64,000 nucleotides of DNA from Sphagnum magellanicum (GCA_021904315.1 CM038925.1:8372501-8436500); one strand, 5' to 3'. Shown: positions 12,363 to 25,604, counted from the stretch's first letter. Notes: generated by a model from the sequence alone, not told the origin. A program made the numbers and translations.

Positions 12363-15300
12363 AGTAATACAAAATTGACAAACATTACACAAATTGCAAG
12401 ATGACAAATCACAATGTGTGGACATGTAAAAAGAAGAAAGAGCAAACCACAATGGCAACCATAGAAGCGGCACAACCAAGTCAAAAAACACAAAAGACAT
12501 CTTCATATGCATGTCACATTTGTGGTTTGATTAGACTTAAAATGACAAATTGTCCAAAGTTTGCTGAGATGCAAAAAATGTTTCATGGGAAATCTATGAT
12601 AATAATAGAGGTTCAACTTGTTGCTGAAATGCAAAAAGTCATTATGAATGTGAATGTGGTGGATGTTAATGTTACCACTATAAATAAATTAATTGAAGAA
12701 TAAGTGTTCAATGATAAAATGCTAAGAAAAACAAAGAGTGTTGTTGATGAGGAGAAAGAAGAGTGGTTGAAGTAGTCAATGGTGGAGATAATTTAACAGA
12801 TTCAAAAACACACAAACCTCGACAAAAAGGCCATCCACATCCATGGACGGATGGAATAAAACCTAGCCAAGTATGCCAAATATTACTCTTGTGGACACAC
12901 ACAAATTTTAGAAAATAGTGAATTCATAAGGGAAATTAATCATAATAAAAAAGATTTCTCTAGACTTTGGAAAGGAAATGTTAAAAACAAGTTATATTTT
13001 GAACTTAAGACAATTGCTTAAAATAGCTCCTAAGCTAGAAAGATATCTTTGGAAAAAACTAAAACTAAAAAAAAATTAAAATGAAAGTAAAGTAACCACA
13101 AAGAAACAAGTTGGTTCTTAAGTACCACAAGTAAGGACAACTGTTATAACAATAGATAATCATATGGTAGTTAATCAAGTATAGATTGGGAAGAATACAA
13201 TAGAGGATGTGTTATTGGGTTGAGGTTTTAGAATTAATATTATCACAAAATAGTTTAGATTGAGGTGTGGGCTCTAAAGCTTAAACCTGCACCATATAAT
13301 CTAAGGATGATAAATCAACCAACCACAAAACCAGTGGGGTTGATCAGAGATCTAAAGATATATGCTCATGGCATTCCTTACATAACTATGTTTTGACATG
13401 CTCCTAAGTCCCAAATTAGCCCCAAGTCGGGGCTAGGTTACAAATTGCGAAATTTCTAGGACTCGGGGCACACTCCCAGCTTCCAGCACTAAAGGAGGTG
13501 AGAGGGGTGTGCTGAAAGCTCCGGGATAGACTAGGAAGAGGGTCAAGCTTACTCAATTATACGGTCCTGCATCCAAATCCAACCAACAAGTTGATTAGAA
13601 CTCATTCTGCACCTTTTTGGTGTTGGGACAAGCCACGGGCTACCTTGGACTCACTTGACTCACCACGGCCCGGACTTGGGAAAAGCCACCACCTTCCCCC
13701 ATATAGTATTCTCTGCAGCTCTCCGCCCCACTTGCATCCAAATGGCTCTTTTTCTCGAGACTCCCAAAGTGGAGTCCCGAAACTGTCCTGGTTTGGACTC
13801 CCGAGACTTTGGATGCTCATAACTCCTCGCCTCAAACTCGGATCGGAACGAGGTCTGAACCAAAGTTGTAGCTCTCCTCGAGAGCTTTCCAACGGTGTGT
13901 CGCACTTTACCTGCACGCACCGGATTCGGGTCGATTCGCGACTTTTAGTGGTCGGGAGTCAAATTGCCAATTTGACTCCCGGCCCTTCTTTCGACCATAA
14001 CTTGTGCTGAAGATGTCCAAATGGCTCATGCGAGGCCATTTTGGACATCTACACTTCAAGACCTTTCCAATGGTATAAAGAACGCCTCAATGCAAGGTGT
14101 TTTGACCCCTGAAATCGCGTTCTAAGTTTTCGGGAGTCCTGGAGGACTCTCAAGTCCCATTTTCGGGAGTGTGAATGGCGACCTCACACTTCCCTCAAAG
14201 TGGGGTTGCGACATGTTTAGTGTACTTTAAAATAGTGTGGTAAATTCTAATTATTCCATGTTGGGGAGACCATGGTTAAAGGATGTTAAAGTGGCACATG
14301 ATTGGGGAAGTAACATTATTATTATACAAAGGAATGGGACAGTTAAAATAATTATAGTTACCAAACATTTGGGAGGTGAAGTAAAAAGACTAGAAGTGTT
14401 ATTATGCTACAATTATTAGAATGGCATCATAGATGAAGAAGAAGACATCATCTATGCTACACAGCCAGAATTGTTTTCCATAGGAACGATCAATTTACCT
14501 AAGACAATTCAATTTGTGAAAACTACTATTTCATAACAAAGATTTGAAGTACAAAACACAGAGAAAAAGATACCTGGAAATAGATATGAACCAAAAGTAG
14601 CTTTGAAGGATAAGGTGTATTTAAAAGCGTATTACAAACATCAACCATGGAGTGTTATACTAGATGAAACTTCAGCAAAAATCAAAGCACAAGGATTGTA
14701 AATAGTTGAATGGATGTTAACTAAAGATTAACAATTGATGAAACTTAATCTAGAATTTGATGCAGAACCATAGATGGTGAAGATTAATGCATAGATGGAA
14801 ATAAGAAAGGTTTTGGAAATGGAGTAGCTATTGATTAATTCAAAGATATTTTTGCATACAAAGATTTGAAAGGGATTCCACAAGAGCTAACACAACATAG
14901 AATTGAGTTGGACACTACTATGCCATCGGCACATCTAGCTAGGTATAGATTAAATCCAAACTATGCTACAGTAATGAAACAATATATAAATAAGTTATTA
15001 GCAGTTGGATTCATTGAATTTGTAAAAGAAGCTACATGGATGTCACCCACAATAATAGTATTTTTAAAAAAATGACAAGATGAGAATCTATATAGATTTC
15101 AAAAAACTAAATGTAGCCATAAATAAGGATCCATACCCATTACCTTTCACAGATGAAGTGTTGAACATGTAGCAGGGTATGAGGCAGATTATTTCTTAGA
15201 TGGATATTCAGGATATCATCAAATATTTATAGCTCTAAACGACAGATATAAGACTACATTTGTTACAGATTAAGGGGTTTTATATGGAAGGTGATGCTAT

Positions 15301-15660
15301 TTGGAGTAAAAAATGGACCTCCAACATATCAAAAAGCCATGACTAAAACATTCAAAGAATATTTGGACAATTTTATGAAAATCTTTTTGGATGACTTTAC
15401 AATGTATCACATGGAAAGTCATTTGTAGAAACTCAAACTATGTTTTCAAAAGTGCAAAGAATATGGCATTAGTCTAAATCCAGAAAAATGTGCATTTATT
15501 GTATTTTTAGGGATGATCTTGGGTTTTATTATTTCCAAAGAAGGGAAACTTACTAGATCCAAAGAAAATGCAAGCAATAAAAAACATGTCACCATTTAGG
15601 AATCCCTAGCAAATTCAAGTATTCAATGGGTGGCATAATTTTACAAATGCTAACATTTGG
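12363..15660 (+). mobile_element. Ty3/gypsy retrotransposon fossil C, truncated at both ends
   Basis: This third related copy begins in the middle of gag. Parts in order are the gag end with a zinc-knuckle-like segment (12400-12760), a protease region (about 13140-14400, split by solo LTR 3), the protease-RT linker (14450-14870) and RT (14870-15600). Its gag and protease segments closely resemble those of fossil A, so A and C are the same subfamily in opposite orientation. It has many breaks (roughly ten or more). It stops near 15650, where a coil-rich segment of a different part of such an element follows. Confidence 0.82.
13394..14213 (+). mobile_element. Solo LTR 3 (GACTCCC-rich family), nested in fossil C
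   Basis: This is the cleanest member of the family. The 820 bp block starts TGACATGCTCC, ends GGGGTTGCGACA and is flanked by a perfect 5 bp target duplication TGTTT (13389-13393 and 14214-14218). Comparison with fossil A near 4240 shows that the protease-region sequence of fossil C continues across the empty site. The family hairpin starts at about 13949, and a C-rich run with a TATAGTAT stretch lies near 13697-13712. The exact duplication suggests it is younger than the other three. Confidence 0.92.
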
Positions 15661-18600
15661 GAAACCATAGAGAGGAAGTGGACAAAGGTAGTGTTTCTTC
15701 ATAAGAAACAACAAGAGGCTTTAGATAGTCAAGTGAAAGCATTGATTAAAGAAAAGAAGGAGAAGGATAATGTTTTAACAAATTTGGAATTAATACATCT
15801 ACAAGATGTATCTTTGTTGCAGTTTAAAGAGCTTAGAGGAAAAACAACAGAAGGAGAAAAAGAGAAGTTAATGGAGGACAAGGAGTATCAAAGAACTCTG
15901 CAGCACCCACAAGCACAATTAGAGAGGGCACAAGAACAGAGGAAGAGTTTGGATCCAATTGGTATTAAGAAAAGACTAGAGGATTATGAACACATGTTAT
16001 AGTACTCTACCCTAATGAAAATGAAGAACACAATGAAGGACTTTTAAGGCAAAATCTGAGGAATGGTGGGAGGTTGCAGAGGAATATTTTACAAAGCAGT
16101 TGGAGAAGAATCTGGCTCAACATAAAGTTGATGAAAGAATTTTGAGGTATAAGTTGAAAGCTTATCAAAAGAATATTTTTAAATTTCATTTGTGGTAGTC
16201 CAACAAATATAGAGGTATTGGGCCAAGATGAAGAGACAGAAGCAAGGCGTAGTGGAACAGTTCAAAAGGAGGAAGTACAAACTAAGGAATTACAAGACCT
16301 CAAAAGTGGAACAATTCAAAAGGAGGTACAAGTAGAGATACATAAGACCTTAAAGGAGGGGGTCAAGAAGAAAAAGAACCAGAGGGAATTCAGGAACAAG
16401 AAAAGGTGGAGGTTATTCTAGCACTAGAAGAAAAGATATCCAAGATACAACATTTGGAAATAAAACCACAAATTGAATTGATGGGGGAGGAGATTGGAAC
16501 TACAAAGTAAAACATAGATATAGAACCATTGGTTTTTATGTAGATTGGGATTACAAAATTGTAGTAGGGGAAACAAATGTTTCAAAGGATATAGAATATT
16601 TTCATTTCATTTCAATCATTTTACAAGCCGGGGATAGAATTCAGAGTAAAGAAGGGCTAATGTTAAGGGGTAGGATGAGTATGTGATTTTGGATGAATAA
16701 GGTAGTTAAAAATAGGGATTGATTAAGGAACTTTGTTAGTTTGATTTTTGAATTCTTGTTGTTTTGATGATGATGATGTGACTTAGGATAGTTCAAAAGG
16801 TTAAAGTTCTAGAGAATAGGGGAGGGAGGAATGAAACATAGAGTTTAGATAAGAGTAGGAGGAGCTATAGGTACTTGCAGTAAAAAACCACAAACTCTAT
16901 TTGAGATAGCACAAATTTTAAATGTTTCTTTTGATTTTTTTAACAAAACATGGAACTATGCTATAATTTTGATGGATGTTTTTAGTAATACAGAAAAACA
17001 CATACTTCTATAATGAATTTTATATTGAGCTTTTGTATGAATTTTCTATAGTATTAGATCATGATGAAATGAATTGTAATATTGTTTCTGGAGTTCTTTT
17101 TTTAATGTATTCTGAAGTGCAGATTTTGGTTATATGCAATAACCATGAATATGATGTGTTAATGAATGGTAGTGTTAAGTTTATAGAGACTTAAAATAGG
17201 AACAATGAACATATGCATGTGAAATGCAAATCTATTGTTACAATAATGTGAAATATTCTACAAGAATTTAAATTTCACTTAAACCACAAGATATTAGTGG
17301 CCAACTTTATTCAAGGATACTCATGATTTTCCAAAAGTTGTGGTAGTTATTAAAAAATTGGAAGACTAAAAACAAAAAGTTTAGGCAAATTGGTAACAAC
17401 ATTTCTAGAAGAACCTTTTATGAAATGGGGTCTAGATTTTATAAGTCCAATCAAACTAGCAAGAAGACTAACATGAAATAAATATATTTTGGTAGCTAAA
17501 GACTATGCAACCAAGTGGGTAGAGGCAAATGCACTTAGAACCAATACTACAATAGTTACAACCAAATTCCTATATGAATATATTCTGACCAAATTTGGAT
17601 GTCCATTAACCATAGTTATAAATCAAGGAGTACATTTCATTAATGACACATTAAAACATCTGATAAAATTATTTTTATTGAAGCATGTTAGTTTTATTAC
17701 ATATTATCCACAAGGAAAGTTTACTAACAAAGTCACTAGTAGATTATTGACCAAGTTGGTTAATGAAAAAAAGAAGTTGGGATGAACATTTGTCTACAAT
17801 TTTGTTTTCATATAGGACTGTTTACAAGGTGGCAACAAGTTATACACCTTTCCAGTTAGTCTATGGTTTACATCCTCTAATGCCAACAAAATATGTTCTA
17901 TCGACTATTAATGTGGACCATAGAGATGTAGAACCCACCAAAGTGCTAACAACTAGAGTTATAGAGTTGGAAAATTTATAAGAGAATAGATTTGAAGCTC
18001 AAAATACTATGGGAGCTAACCAATGGAATAAATTTTTGTGGAATCAACAAAAAAATACTGAGAAGAAGTCCAATTTGGAGATTATATTTTATGGTTTCCT
18101 AAAGGAAAAAAAATACATTTGGGCAAATTCAAGAAAAGATGGTTTGGTCCATTCAGGGTATATATTGCTCACCCAATAATAATGCTCTTTTTGTTTTTAT
18201 TAACAATTTTGAACCAAACCAAGTATTAGTCAATGTTATTAAGTTGAAACCATATACATATGTGGATTAGACATTGAAGGGGATTTAGAGTTCAGAAGAT
18301 CAAAAGTCTTTAAAGTTTATGGATGACGAACACATGGAAGAAAGATCTAATGAAAAGTCAAAAGTATAAAAAAAAATAGAAACCATTAAGACTAATTAGA
18401 TAGGAATATCAGAAGAAACCCCAGTAAATTTGATAATTTAGTAGGTTATGAACAAATACTCAAACCATGATTATGTAGATTCACAATTATAGTATTGTGG
18501 GGTAGATAAATTAGTGATGTCAGAACAAAATTTTGCTAATCTAATGACTCAACATAAGTCAAAAGGGATCTATATTGTAGATAACACTAGGTCATCAGAT

Positions 18601-18830
18601 TTAGAAATGTCATCAAAATTACCCAGTGCCACGTCCACATAATTCCTTGGTCAGTAGCTATTCATTGTAGCCCATGTTGATGTTAGTATGAATTTAAGTG
18701 GGAAACGATAGTTATCAATCAATGTAAAAAAAATACAAATGATTAAAACTTTGGCCATAAAACGAAAAGTGAAATGCCACTTCATGAAATGAGGTGATAA
18801 TGCTTCAGAAGGTGGCAAACATTACAACAA
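15661..18830 (+). mobile_element. Ty3/gypsy fossil D: coil-rich segment, leader and integrase end
   Basis: This is a composite fossil. 15690-16430 is rich in Lys, Glu and Gln with a coiled-coil look. 16640-17260 matches the leader of fossil A (minus strand, about 7830-7200). 17390-17990 is a Ty3/gypsy integrase core and its C-terminal part, very similar to the integrase of fossil A, and 18060-18260 is the integrase tail. 18260-18830 is decayed 3' sequence without a recognised domain. The joins suggest that at least two copies were fused or nested. There are many breaks. No intact LTR pair was found. Confidence 0.7.
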
Positions 18831-18839
18831 CTCTTTATT

Positions 18840-21075
18840 TTTGTTTCTACAAATAGGTTCTAGTTGTTTTTTGTCTCTAGAATGAGTGCTAAAAAAAGTG
18901 TTGTGGAGAAATTGCAAAGAAAATCTAGAGAGAAGTTGTAGAAGTTGAAAGAGGAGCAAGAAAGATTGTGAAAACAATAAAAAATTACAAATGTTTTGCC
19001 TTTACAGTCTAAGTCTCCAGAAAGAAGTTTGTGTTTTTCTTTTCCAATCTATTCTTCTTCTTCTTCTTCTTAGAAATATTCTCCAATATCCAAATTTGAG
19101 AAAGCTTTTAAGAAATCAAAAAAACCAAAAAAGATTGTAAAGAAACATTGAGGAGATATAGTTTTCGAAAGCCTAGAAGACAAGTAGGTCCTAGTGAACA
19201 AATCAGTCCCATTTCTATTTTAGATTTTGGGGAAGACCACCAAAAGGACAATCTATAACAATAGCAACAATCATCATTACATCAAGAGGAACGTACTTAG
19301 GAACAGATTCCAAAGAGAATTCATATTCCCAACAAGAAGTGCACAAAGAGAATAAGTTAACAAGTAATGGCTACAAATCTATGTGGGAAGAAAGTGCATA
19401 CTCATCAGGATGATGAGATTAAGTATGTCTTTATTCCAATAGAACAAAGTTATAATGGCAATCTAAAGAAAATTTTGCTTTGGACTAGTTTTGGAAAAGA
19501 AGAGAGAGCCTGGGCAAATAGAGTTGGATTGGTAGGCCTATTTGAAATTGAATGGAAGACACCTCACCACTTCTGGTTGAATTTTTGAATAACTGGAAGT
19601 TGGATCTTGAACATAATAGAATCAAGGTTATGTTAGGGGAGGAGCAGATAATAATAGATAAGCACATGTTGGTAAAAGTTTTTTAAATCTATCATACATG
19701 AGAGACATAGGTAGACTAGGGAAAAATGTCTGATACCAAAGTAGCATTGGGAAAATAGCAAATAGAGTTTTTGATACTTATAACACCAATGCAGGGTGGG
19801 TTGTGAAAAGATGAAGTTAGAGTATGCTAATAGAATTTACTACCATTATGCCAATTATTTACCAAAAGGATAAGGTGCAGTATTTTAACAATAAGTTTGC
19901 TACTATGATGTCAAGGGCAAATCATGGAGAGTTTGTTAACCCTAAACCCTTCCATTAGGTATTTTCAATTGGTCAAAGAATTGATCAAATAGGAGAAGTG
20001 TTAGAAAAATATGATTAAAGGAACAACCAAAAGAGAACCAAAAAAGGATGTATGCCATTCTTCCATAGTCCTTGAAGTTATGTTCCAAAAGTGGTTTCCA
20101 TTAGAAGGGGCAAAATTATAGATAGGAAAAAAGAACGACCTCAAGAGGACAAAAGAAGAAGAAATAGTCTAAGGGAGAGGTTCATTAAGAACAAAAGGCC
20201 TTTAAACCCTACACACATTTCTCCTAAAAAGGATAAACAACCGGAGACCATGACAACCAAAAGAACAATTCTGATGTTTTAGCCCTATGATGATGAGGAG
20301 AGAAAGACTTTGTAGAAGAGGCAAAGAAGACAAGAGGATACCACAATGAAAGGTAGTATTGATTTGCAACAAGTAGCAGAATTGTTGAGGAGGCAATAAC
20401 AGTAACATTAGAGATAGAAGGAGAAACCCATATCTCTTAAATTTGATCCAAGATTATCAATTTTTCCCAACCAAGAATAGAGGTCTAATGGGTAGGCGTA
20501 TTAGAGATTGCCCAAAAAGGACCAAAAGTTTCAAGTTTAGTAATCAGTAGAAGAGTAAATATAGGATTTTGATCACAGTCCATTAAAAGTTCAGCAATTT
20601 GTTCCATCATCACATAATAATGAAGGTATGTTGCCTTCAAACCAAGTTCTACAACAAGAATGAATGTATTTGGAGAAGTCTGGACTGCACATAGGAATTT
20701 AAATTCATTGGGTATAAGTTCTAGGGGTTAAACTCTTAGGTTTAATACACCTTGGTCTATGCAAGGGCTAGAAGCAAAATTAGATGAACACATAAAAATT
20801 GATATTATGTTTAAACATGTAGTAGAATATAATGTATAGATGACAAATATTTTGTTTAGACTTTTTGATTTGGAGATTAAGAACAAATAGATTATAGAAG
20901 AGAAGGATAGATCTATTCAAAAATTTTAAAGAGCTTTGGAGAAGGTGTAGAAGCTCAAAGCAAAATTGCAAAATAAAAACAATGATAATAGTAAGGTATT
21001 GGCAGAACTTCGGGCATATGGACAAAAGATTGATAACATATAGAAGCAAAGCAAGGATTTGGAGAACATCAAAAT
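18840..21075 (+). mobile_element. Gag-like fossil E with coil-rich region
   Basis: This decayed coding block starts near ATGAGTGCTAAAAAAAGTG (18882). It is Lys/Ser-rich at the start (to about 19330) and moderately conserved-looking at 19360-19700. At 20800-21060 it has a long charged coil-rich stretch that recalls 15690-16430 of fossil D. No protease, RT or integrase is seen. The composition and the place next to gypsy copies suggest a gag-like or accessory ORF of the same kind of element. This is an inference from context and similarity in style, not from a named domain. It is broken in about ten or more places. Confidence 0.5.
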
Positions 21076-21893
21076 TGACGCGCTCCCAAGTCCCTAGTTA
21101 AACCCAAGACGAGTCTAAGTTACTCAAACAATGGAATTGTGAAAAACTTGGGGCATGCTCCTAGCTCTCAGCACTAGAAGAGGTAGAGGGGTGTGCTGAA
21201 GCTCCAAGATGGGACTAGGAAGAGTGACAAGCTAATCACTTACTTGAACTTGCATCAAACCAACCAATAAGTTGATTAATTCACTTTCTAGAGCACCCTT
21301 GGTGCTAGGACAAGCCACGAGCAACTCTAGACTCACAAAACTCACCACAGCCTGAATTCGAGGGAAGCCACCACCTTCCCCCATATAGTATACTATGTGC
21401 CTCTCCGCAGCACCCACGTCCGAATGGCTTTTTGTCCCGAGACTCCCAAGGAGGAGTCCCGAAATTATCCCGATTTGGACTCCCGGGATTTTGCGAGGTC
21501 ATAATTCTTTGCTCAGACCTCCGATTAGGATGAGGTCTGAAGCAAACTTTTATCTCTTTTCAAGAGCTTTCCAACAGTGTGTCGCACTCCACCTGCGCGC
21601 ACTAGGGTCGGGTCGATTCCTAACTTTTAGTGGTCGGGAGTCAAACTGCCAATTTGACTCCCGACCCTTCTTTTTGCCATAACTTGTGCTACAGATATTC
21701 AAATGGCCCATCAAGCCCATTTTCGACATCTAAACTTCATTAGCTTTCCAATGATATAAAGAACACCCTAATGCGAGGTGTTTTGACCCCTACAATTGAA
21801 CTCTAAAATTTCAGGAGTCTCGGAGGACTCCCAAGTCCCAACTTTGGGAGTGTGAGTTTCATCCTCACATTCTCTCAAAGTAGGGTTGCAACA
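21076..21893 (+). mobile_element. Solo LTR 4 (GACTCCC-rich family)
   Basis: An 818 bp block starts TGACGCGCTCCC and ends GGGTTGCAACA. It aligns end to end with solo LTR 3. It contains the family hairpin with perfect 14 bp arms (21632-21645 and 21653-21666) and a TATAGTATAC stretch after a C-run (21384-21393). The 5 bp flanks (AAAAT and CATTT) do not match, so it may come from recombination between two insertions, or the duplication has decayed. Confidence 0.85.
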
Positions 21894-22263
21894 CATTTTT
21901 TAAAGAGTTCATTAGTGGGTTTTGGGGCAAGTTATAGATTTCAATTGCCTCACATGGATTTTCAATTTGGTCTTGGCAAAACAAAAACGTTTTACCCATT
22001 TACATTGACCCACTCTACCCCATCTTTTACCAATTGCACCTTTTGTTAAGTAAGTTATATCAGGGGTTGATGTTACAACCAATCAAATACATCCTTGGCA
22101 ATTGTGGGATCATGGACACCAAGGGAGATTTATGTGTGTGGAACAAGAAATTGATAACGTGGGGGTGCTAAGTGATGGTGGCACCTCCCTACATTTTGCA
22201 TAAGAATCACAAGCCATGCCTTTAACCTCGGGTGCTAGGAATGTTCCATCATCCTAGGGCAAT
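21894..22263. other. Spacer, no gene seen
   Basis: About 370 bp between solo LTR 4 and the TIR element. No coding potential was recognised. The stretch GGATCATGGACACCAAGG near 22107 is unplaced. Confidence 0.4.
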
Positions 22264-22893
22264 CCTATCTTTGGGTGGTACAACTAGGAACATCACACCT
22301 TGATTTTCCTGGACCCATCAAACTTTGAAAAATCATAAGAAACATTTAAATGAATGTTTTCATAATTTTTTTTGGGAATACATTTATTAGGTTCCGTAGA
22401 TTTTGAAATCTCAATAATATTAGGAATATTATGTATTTTGATGTTCCCAATCATTGCATTTAGAAAAAGTTTCAGAAACATAATGTTTGTTTTTTTCCTT
22501 GAACTTTTTGGTTAAGAATACAAATTTGGAATGTGATTTATGAATTTTCTTATGAATTTTTTTTAGAATAATTTGAATATCATTCTATTTTTAGGTTTTT
22601 ATTTGGCAATTAATTGATTAAATATGATTTAGTTATGAATTTATAAAGTTGAAGCTGTCAATTTTTGAAGGGGCCATTCTAATTAGGAATATATGTTTAG
22701 AAAATTTCCAAGTTTTAAAAATTCCCAAATAAACTTCAAGCCATATATTAGAACATGCAATTAATAAACATGAAATAATAATTATTATAATTGTGAAAAC
22801 ATTTGACAAAAAGGGCCCAAAAAAATGATTTGGTTGTTTTTGGTTCCTTAACCATTCTTTGAGGTGATTCTTAGTGGTACTACCCAAAGATGG
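22264..22893. mobile_element. Candidate small DNA transposon/MITE with decayed inverted ends
   Basis: The left end (22264-22298) reads about CTATCTTTGGGTGGTACAAC. The reverse complement of the right end (22862-22893) reads about CCATCTTTGGGTAGTACCAC. They agree at roughly four of five positions over some 30 bp. The 630 bp between are AT-rich and noncoding. A third copy of the end motif is at 41702-41735. The element lies immediately upstream of the recognisable part of gypsy fossil F. No target duplication is clear and the superfamily is unknown. Confidence 0.5.
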
Positions 22894-22899
22894 GTTCAC

Positions 22900-25604
22900 C
22901 CTCCAACCCAAGGTACAAGTGACTACAAAAACATGGGACCCAAAGATTAGCCTAGCAATGATAGGAGGTGAAGTGCATGAAACACATTATTACTAAAAGA
23001 TTTCATTAAATGTTTTACCTTTGTTTGAAAAAATTGGTTTAGTTAAAGGGACAAGAGGTCCGAATCATATTAGAGGATGATAATCCAATCTTTCGGTGAC
23101 CTTAGAGGCTTAGTGAGGTGAAAGAGCCTTGGTTCAAATTTGAATAATAAAGTTGCTAAATGTTGGTTTGGTGGAATTGTTTAGGGGTGAATATGCCTCA
23201 ACAATAATGATGTTAGTCAAGAAGGACGTTTTTGGTAATTAGATTGAATGCCTCATGTGTGGGGCTTACCCTTTGGTGAATAAACAGACCCGTTTAAACA
23301 AATATGCCATGCCCTTACTTGAAGAGATCTTTAAAATGCTTTTAATCAAACCAAGGCTTTTAGTACTTTGGACTTGAGGTCTAACTACCATTAGTTATTA
23401 CTGAGGGAGGGTGATAAGGTCAAGATATCATTTTGGTGAATTGATCCCCATGGGAAGGATTGTTTATACTAATGGAAGCTTTTGCCATTTGGTTTGAAAA
23501 ATGCCTTTGCAAAATTTCAAAGGGTCATGGATCCAATGTTGGTGGGTCTCGGTTTTGCCAAATGCTACATTGATGACATCATTGATTTTAACTTGAACTA
23601 GAAAATCATATGCATCATTTGCAGGAGGTGCTTGGAAGACTTAATGAACATAACTTTAAACTTCATGTAGGTAAGTGTTGGTTTTTTCATATTCAAGCGG
23701 AATATTGAGGTCACATGATTTATCTAGGTGGATTGGGGGTTCAATAGGCCAAGGTTGAAGCCATTTCATAGGTTCCCCAACCAATAGATGTTAGTAGGTT
23801 ACGAGTTTTTATGGGCTTGTGTAATTACTATTAAAGGTTTGTGAAAGGTTTTAGTAGCATAGTTAAACCTTTAATTCAGCTGACATAAATTGATTAGGGG
23901 TTCATTTGAGATGAGCCATAAGAGTAAGCCTTTTCGGAGTTGAAAGCTAGGTTTTCATTAGCCCCTATTTTGAAATGACCCATTTAAGGATGACTGTTCT
24001 AATTACACACCAATTGGAGTAATATAAGGTTGGGAACCATGCTTACACAATTTGATGATGATGGTCAAGAGTTTGTGGTGGCATATGCTAGTTCGTCCAA
24101 CAACAAAACAAAGGTCAAATATAACTCATACAAAGAGGAATGCCTCCCAGTTGTTTGGGTAGTTTCTTCATTCTAGTGCTATTTTTATGGTAGCCCATTC
24201 ACATTGGTTATAAACCACCAAACTTTGAAATTATTAATGGAATTAAATCAACTCACAAGAAAGTGGGCAAGTTAGGCACTTATCTTGCAAGAGTATGATT
24301 TTGACATTATTCATAAGGCTAATAGGGTTAACCAGGATGCTGATGGATTGAGTCAAAACCTAAGTACCAGCAAAGAAAATACCATTTGGCTTTGCTAGCA
24401 TGGGGACATTGATTTGGAGGTAGTACCATAATGGGATGCCTTTACATATTTGTGCACCATGTTGGTGCATTCTAGAATTGTACCCCATAGTGCCATGGAT
24501 AATGGGGATTCCCATGATGATCAAGATATTGAACTAGAGGGCAATAGTGCCCTGGACATCCATGAGGATGCACCTATTATTGCATATTTACAAACAAATG
24601 GAGTTTCAGTTAGATTAACACCTAAGGAATGAGACCATGTTATGCACAAGGCTAAGTGGTTTACATGGGAAGGTAATTCCTTATTACGAGTGTGGATAGA
24701 TGGTATGAATATGAATAGTACTTTGCCTAGAACAATGTGAAGGCCTTGTATGGCATGTTCATGAAGAGTTGGGTCAATTTGTATCTAATGCACACATAGT
24801 TTGCTCCAAACATAATATTGATGGTGAAGGATGCAACTACAAATTCAGAAGTTTGTTTCTCAATGTATGGTGTGTGACCAAGTTTATGCATCATTCAATG
24901 AACCTACACTTCAATTATAGCCTTTGCCAATTATGGGGCTAAATTACTAATGGAGTTTAATTTTTGCCGGCCCATTGAATTTGACACCTCGACATAACCA
25001 ATATGTTTTGGTTATGATCAAGCAATTTTTGAAGTGGTTGGAGTTGGTGTTGTTGCCAGATTGTAGTAGTGAGGGATATGCATATGCATTTTTGAATAGA
25101 GTGTTCAATAGGTTTGGTGCTCCAATTATGTTCTCACCAACCAAGGTACAAAATTTTGTGGGGATTTCCAAGAGTTGTGTGAAAAGGCATTGATTGATCA
25201 TTAGATTACTTCATGAAACCATCCTTAAGCAAACAGGTTAGTTGCACAAATGGTGCAAATGATGAAACAAGGATTATATAAGTATGGTCTCCAAAATGGC
25301 CACACTAAGGATTGGGACCTATAGTTACCATGGTTAGCCATGGGATAAAAGTTTAGCTGATAGGCTTCCCTTGCATCATTTTCACCATATTTTCTACTAT
25401 TTGGTCATCATCCGAGCTACCAACTTCCATTTGAGATGATGTTATGGTAGTGGTGAATTTGGATGATCCTTCAGTGTGATTTTAGGCATGTGAACAATGA
25501 ACAACTTTATTCTAGCATGTGATGCCTATGACTATGGAGAATTTGCCAATTGCCCAACACCAACATACATTGGATTATGCCACTATCCATGGAAGTGATT
25601 CACA
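22900..25604 (+). mobile_element. Ty3/gypsy fossil F (second lineage), 5' part
   Basis: This plus-strand fossil belongs to a lineage distinct from A-D. Parts in order are the pre-RT linker (about 22950-23240), RT (about 23240-23830), the connection and RNase H region (about 23900-24360, including A-Y-A-S-S-S-N-N-K-T and I-H-K-A-N-R-V-N-Q-D-A-D-G-L), a spacer, the integrase zinc-binding and core region (24700-25400) and the beginning of the integrase tail (to 25604). The tail resumes at 28386. gag and protease were not identified. It is broken in more than ten places and old. Confidence 0.85.
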
